From positions 1 to 55,894 of the forward strand of contig JAKDLG010000015.1 of the NCBI GenBank assembly GCA_030452985.1: DNA of 55,894 nucleotides. The letters are read 5' to 3'. The notes beneath the pieces were generated by a model. The model was not told where the DNA came from. It saw only the letters and a program-made list of their open reading frames with translations, and did no database searches. The translations under genes and the position numbers were made by a program. The stretch comes from Humibacillus sp. (GTDB lineage Bacteria; Actinomycetota; Actinomycetes; Actinomycetales; Dermatophilaceae). Below, piece after piece: positions 52,306 to 55,894 of the stretch; positions within the stretch are counted from its first letter, which is position 1; every line of letters starts with the position of its first letter.

Positions 52306-52758
52306 CTATTCGCTGGGCAGCGCCTGGCGAGTGCTGATGGCGAGCCGGTTCCAGACGTTGATCGCAGAGATCGCCATCAGCAACGAAACGATCTCCTTGT
52401 CGTCGAAGCATTCCTTCACGCTGCTCCAGACGGCATCCGAGACGCCGGCCACGCTGATCTGCGTGACCTCCTCGGTCAAGGCGATGGCGGCGCGCTCTCG
52501 TTCCGAGTACACCGCAGGAGCCTCTGACCAGCCGGCGATCACATCGAGCTTGCGCTGCGCCACCTGCTGTGCGCGGGCCTCCTTGTAGTGCATGTCCAGA
52601 CACCAGGCGCAGCCGTTGATCTGTGAGGCCCGGATCTTCACCAGGGCCAGCAGTGGCTCCCCCAAGCTACCGGCGTGGACATACTTCTCCATCGCGTACA
52701 TGGGCTGGTAGGCCTCCGGGTCGACGTCGTGAACCGACAGTCGCTGCTCATGAGACAT
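52306..52758 (-). CDS. AhpD-like carboxymuconolactone decarboxylase family protein
   Basis: 150 residues from ATG 52758 (GAGAGAAG upstream). The redox motif CAWCLDMH near residue 48 carries the CxxC and nearby His of AhpD-like peroxidase partners; the ALVKIRASQINGC helix precedes it. It may reduce peroxides or other substrates through the Cys pair. The next gene leftward is DUF6197, 93 bases away. Confidence 0.9.
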   Translation of the reverse strand: MSHEQRLSVHDVDPEAYQPMYAMEKYVHAGSLGEPLLALVKIRASQINGCAWCLDMHYKEARAQQVAQRKLDVIAGWSEAPAVYSERERAAIALTEEVTQISVAGVSDAVWSSVKECFDDKEIVSLLMAISAINVWNRLAISTRQALPSE

Positions 52759-53371
52759 GGTCGAACTTCTCTCTTCTTGGCATTCCAACAAATTCGCGGC
52801 TACTGCGGTGGATGCTGACGCATCGACCGAGCGCCATCAACGGGGGCGTCAGACCAAGGGACCACCACGCCATTCATCATCGGATCATCACGCGTGAAGT
52901 GCGATCACGCTTCGGCGCTCGCAGCCTTCCCGCACTGCCGTCGGCCCCGGTCTCCGAAGACGCAACCGCCCGAACCGGACCCCCGAACGCCGTTGCACAA
53001 CCGGCTCCGTCTCGGTACCCCTCCAGCGTAACCCCCGCAACGAGAACGGTTGCGGGCCTTGTCGACGTCCGATGCACAGCGTGAGGGGCCACGACCCTCA
53101 CCCGGTTCGCGGCCAGCAGGGGCTGCGGAGGTGAACTCCGCGCAGACCCGCATCCGAACCCCTCCTTGAGGGTTTCGCAACGGGCGCCGAGCAACGACAA
53201 TGGGTTGGTGCTTACCCGAGTGGATGCCGTCTGGGTGCCGAACGACGCGACAACGGCCGGTGCGTCACGCGCATCGGCGCCCGTCACGACCGAGATGCCC
53301 TTCGTCCGACAACCGTGGTTTGCCCAGATCGGCCACGGTGCGCCCGGGGTCAACACCGGCGTGGTGTTCTC
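52759..53371 (+). other. 613-base intergenic region with hairpin series
   Basis: No coding sequence is convincing. Structure is visible instead: an inverted repeat GCGTGA-AGTGCGA-TCACGC at 52892-52910, and then three hairpins in 95 bases: GTGAGGG/CCCTCAC (53081-53101), GCGGAG/CTCCGC (53125-53141) and CCCTC/GAGGG (53160-53172). The set lies 200-290 bases before the PEP-mutase-like gene and could be a leader RNA, a small RNA or terminators. The region is divergent with the AhpD-like gene on the left. Confidence 0.4.
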
Positions 53372-54187
53372 GTGAACACACAGTCTTCGACGGACAAGGC
53401 CGCCGCCCTCCTGGCGCTGCACGCCGGTGCCGGCTTCGTGCTGCCCAACGCGTGGGATGCCGGGTCCGCCCGCATCCTCGAGCAGGTCGGCTTCCCGGCC
53501 ATCGCCACGACAAGCGCGGGTATCGCGTGGTCGTGCGGAGTGCCCGACGGGCAAGTGTTGGACCGCGACAGGATGCTCGAGCACGTCGGTCAGATCGTGG
53601 CCGCGGTGGGCGTGCCGGTGACCGCAGACCTCGAAGCCGGGTACGGCGATACCCCGGACGAGGTGGGCCGCACCGTCGCTCGAGCCGTGGAGCTCGGAGC
53701 GGTCGGCGGCAACCTCGAGGATGCCGGTCCGGACGGTCTGTTCGGGATCGAGGAGGCGGTCGACCGCCTTGCGGCCGCCCGGAATGCAGCCCCCAGTGGC
53801 ACTTTCGTGTTGAACGCACGCACCGACACCTACTTCGGTGGCACGAGCCACGACCCGTTCTCGGAGACGATCGAGCGGGCGTTCCGGTACCTCGACGCGG
53901 GGGCCGACTGCGTCTTCGTGCCGGGCGTCGTCGAGGAGGGCACGATCCGTCGGCTCGCCGTGGCCATTCCCGGCCCCCTCAACGTGGTCGCCGGGCTGGC
54001 GAACGTCATCGACGCGCCGACGCTCTTCTCTCTCGGCGTCAAGCGAGTCAGCCTGGGCGGCAGTCTGGCCCGAGCCGTACTCGGCCTGTTGGAACGCGCC
54101 GGCCGGGAGCTGCTCGACTCCGGAACGCTCGGCTTCCTCGACGGCGGGATTGGGTACGCCGACCTGCAGCGACGCTTCGACTCGTGA
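53372..54187 (+). CDS. isocitrate lyase / PEP phosphomutase-family enzyme
   Basis: 271 residues from GTG 53372 (VNTQSSTDKAAALLALHAGA). The (beta/alpha)8 family is shown by LPNAWDAGSARILEQVGFPA near 25, TTSAGIAWSCG near 47, the metal-site DLEAGYGDTPDEV near 90, GGNLEDA near 117 and VLNARTD near 152. The usual catalytic Cys motif (KKCGH of true isocitrate lyase) is absent, as in the many PEP-mutase/oxaloacetate-lyase relatives. The probable reaction is C-C bond cleavage of a 2-oxo or hydroxy acid; the substrate is unknown. Confidence 0.85.
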   Translation: MNTQSSTDKAAALLALHAGAGFVLPNAWDAGSARILEQVGFPAIATTSAGIAWSCGVPDGQVLDRDRMLEHVGQIVAAVGVPVTADLEAGYGDTPDEVGRTVARAVELGAVGGNLEDAGPDGLFGIEEAVDRLAAARNAAPSGTFVLNARTDTYFGGTSHDPFSETIERAFRYLDAGADCVFVPGVVEEGTIRRLAVAIPGPLNVVAGLANVIDAPTLFSLGVKRVSLGGSLARAVLGLLERAGRELLDSGTLGFLDGGIGYADLQRRFDS

Positions 54188-54208
54188 TCGCTCGTGCGGT
54201 CTGGTGAC

Positions 54209-54550
54209 TCACCAGCCGAGCTCGCGCAAGCGCGCGTCGCCGATCCCGAAGTGATGACCCACCTCGTGAATGACTGTTCGCCTAACCTGCTCGACGACCT
54301 CGGCATCGTTGGCGCATATTGCGCAGATGGCGCGCCGGTAGATCGTGATGCGGTCAGGCAGGGCGCCGGCGTAGAACGTCGACCGACGCGTCAAGGGCAC
54401 CCCCTGGTAGAGCCCCAGGAGCCCGGCCGGGCCGCTGTCGTGCTGAACCGTGACCGCAACGTTACTCATGAGCTCGCCCAGCTCGGCGGGGATGCCGTCG
54501 AGCGCCTCGCTCACCATGACCTCGAATCGCTCGGGATCAACATCGACCAT
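54209..54550 (-). CDS. small metallopeptidase-family protein (zincin-like)
   Basis: 113 residues. Metal-binding HExxH as VIHEVGHHFGI near residue 95, the third ligand probably an acidic residue after GIGDARL. Starts with VDVDPERFEVMVSEALDGIP, typical of this family of minimal zinc peptidases (DUF1025 type), often seen near regulatory or heat-shock genes. Substrates are unknown. The convergent neighbour ends 21 bases away. Confidence 0.85.
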   Translation of the reverse strand: MVDVDPERFEVMVSEALDGIPAELGELMSNVAVTVQHDSGPAGLLGLYQGVPLTRRSTFYAGALPDRITIYRRAICAICANDAEVVEQVRRTVIHEVGHHFGIGDARLRELGW

Positions 54551-54839
54551 GGATCAAGTGTCCAACATGGCTGGCCCGGCGCCCGGTAGAGCACGGGGAC
54601 GGCGTCCCTCTCGACGGCGCGAGGTCTGGTCTCACAGTGGCGTTGGTGGGCTGCGCTACGACCACTCGATGTGCCACCGACACGAGGTACTGGGCGAGGT
54701 CGAACGCTCGGGGCCGACCGCCGCCCAGCCCAGCCCTCTCGCAAGAGTCGCGACCAGCGAGCGGCGATGGCAGTCGCTGAGGCTGCTCACCCTGTGAACC
54801 ATCCTTGCGTCGCCGCTCGTTGAGCAAGACGATGCCTGG

Positions 54840-55004
54840 GTGTCGACCTACCGCCTGCTGTTCATCGCCGAAGAGATCCGGCGCGGCCCGGCCCGGCCCG
54901 GACGCACCCTCGCGGTGGGCCACGAGAACATCATCGTGTTGGGCAGCAACGGCTCCGTGCGCCAGCCTGCCGGTGCCTACCCCTCGTCGGACCCCCAGAC
55001 ATGA
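54840..55004 (+). CDS. possible short coding sequence before the amidohydrolase
   Basis: 54 residues from GTG 54840 (VSTYRLLFIAEEIRRGPARP, then VGHENIIVLGSN). It overlaps the amidohydrolase ATG by ATGA, as coupled genes do, but has no ribosome site and may be the C-terminal remnant of a longer gene. The ~290 bases before it hold no clear gene. Confidence 0.3.
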   Translation: MSTYRLLFIAEEIRRGPARPGRTLAVGHENIIVLGSNGSVRQPAGAYPSSDPQT

Positions 55005-55894
55005 GTGGGCTCCTCATCCAGAGGGCGCTCCTGGTTCCCGTCACGCCCCCACCCGCTGTCGCCGCTACCCGAGCCTCTCGCCCCGGCCGCACGGGGGACC
55101 ACGGGATGGTGGACGTCCTGGTACGGGACGACCGTGTCGTGTCGGTCACTCCGACCGGCAGCATCAGCATCTCTAGCAGCATGGAATGCCTCGATGCGCA
55201 AGGACGCCCGCTGATCCCAGGGCTTTGGGACAAGCACGTCCACATGACCCAGTGGGCTCGGACCGCGGGTCGCCTCGACGTCAGCGGCACAGCTGGGCCA
55301 GCCGAAGTCATCCGACGGGTCGGCGAACATGTCGCGACACTACCGAGCGAGCGAGCCGGATCGGTCGTCATCGGATGGGGACACCGAAGCGCCGGCTGGG
55401 ACGAGGCCGCCACCGTGGCCAGCCTGGACGAGGTCAGCGGGGCGCACCCCGTCATCCTGGTGTCCGGCGACGGACACAGCGGCTGGCTCAACTCCGCCGC
55501 GCTGCAGCTGCTCGGCGCCGGCGAACACACCACCGCGCTGGACGAGAACGACTGGTTCCCCGTCTTTTCCCGAATGTCCGAGCTGACAACCAGCGAGTCT
55601 CTCGATGACCTGTACCGGGTCGCGATCACTGATGCCCATGCCCGCGGCCTCGTGGGCATCGTCGACATGGAGTTCGACGCCGCGACCGGCACCTGGGCGC
55701 ACCGAAAGGGGCTTGCGCCACTGCGGGTCCGCGTCAGCGTCTACCCCGACCGGCTTGAGGAGGTGCTCCGCGACGGGCGCCGCACCGGCCGGCCTTGGGA
55801 GGGCACCGACGGGTTGGTCGTCATGGGCGGCCTCAAGATCATCAGTGACGGATCGCTCGGCACCCGGACCGCCTACTGCTGCGAGCCGTACCCC
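55001..55894 (+). CDS. amidohydrolase-family protein (YtcJ-like), 5' part only
   Basis: At least 298 residues; runs off the window edge. N-terminal beta-sandwich (MVDVLVRDDRVVSVTPTGSI), the metal-binding strand GLWDKHVHMTQWA near 80 and VILVSGDGHSGWLNSAALQ near 150, then HARGLVGIVDMEFDA near 210. This layout is that of the YtcJ/exoenzyme-regulatory amidohydrolases. Substrates are usually cyclic amides or N-acyl compounds. ATG 55001 is coupled to a doubtful short upstream ORF. Confidence 0.85.
   Translation, partial: MSGLLIQRALLVPVTPPPAVAATRASRPGRTGDHGMVDVLVRDDRVVSVTPTGSISISSSMECLDAQGRPLIPGLWDKHVHMTQWARTAGRLDVSGTAGPAEVIRRVGEHVATLPSERAGSVVIGWGHRSAGWDEAATVASLDEVSGAHPVILVSGDGHSGWLNSAALQLLGAGEHTTALDENDWFPVFSRMSELTTSESLDDLYRVAITDAHARGLVGIVDMEFDAATGTWAHRKGLAPLRVRVSVYPDRLEEVLRDGRRTGRPWEGTDGLVVMGGLKIISDGSLGTRTAYCCEPYP

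Noticed and set aside
54600-54800. DUF488-like hint (SDCHRRSL) on the minus strand
   Set aside because: Only a few residues match; no start, no frame continuity and no other block of the family.

Overview
The window is high-GC DNA from an actinobacterium. Supporting signs are strong G/C bias at codon position 3, frequent GTG starts, ATGA/GTGA gene overlaps, RNase J, a MocR-type regulator, two WS/DGAT genes and LDTR-repeat secreted proteins. The lineage is an inference; an order such as Micrococcales is plausible but not shown. There are no rRNA or tRNA genes, CRISPR arrays or intact insertion sequences that I can recognise.

Layout. 1-3978: overlapping operon of an anchored alpha/beta hydrolase, a frameshifted WS/DGAT acyltransferase and two membrane proteins. 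4074-5276: D-3-phosphoglycerate dehydrogenase (serA). 5336-8256: gene debris around a secreted serine hydrolase, including an HTH relic and an ABC-transporter relic. 8265-10479: secreted SH3 protein and a MocR-type regulator. 10480-11518: relics of a MOSC gene and a DUF1348 gene joined to a live winged-helix regulator/membrane-protein pair with an operator-like palindrome. 12217-14347: GNAT, rhomboid-like and LysE genes. 14350-18873: an Old Yellow Enzyme relic, an MMPL transporter and a divergent two-component system. 19057-21485: divergent TetR/MFS pair with an operator-like repeat inside a promoter. 21554-22687: intact MOSC and DUF1348 genes, the parents of the relics. 22820-24811: secreted DUF1906 protein with three nearly identical 131-residue repeats.

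The centre carries the two most notable systems, back to back. Leftward (30590 to 26130) is an arginine deiminase operon, arcA-arcB-arcC, ending in a glycine amidinotransferase-type gene and then, after a strong hairpin, an EamA transporter. Rightward (31003 to 35731) is a three-gene operon: an SDR/thioester-reductase-like protein, a long protein whose C-terminal half resembles cyanobacterial acyl-ACP reductase including its active-site Cys, and an intact WS/DGAT. Read together, the first could drain amidino groups into ATP through recycled ornithine, and the second could make wax esters from acyl-ACP. Both pathway readings are inference.

35852-40648 is a leftward phosphoesterase/2H/HAD/DUF1254 group. 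40883-44737 holds a dynamin-like GTPase fused to a Cys/His-rich domain, a small unknown protein and a degenerate cysteinyl-tRNA-synthetase-like protein. 44827-55894 is mixed: a zinc-ribbon protein, a GAP-family membrane protein, an IS630-type transposase relic, a carboxylesterase, a VOC protein, RNase J, an antibiotic-monooxygenase-type protein, DUF6197, an AhpD-like protein, a PEP-mutase/isocitrate-lyase-like enzyme, a small metallopeptidase and the 5' part of an amidohydrolase.
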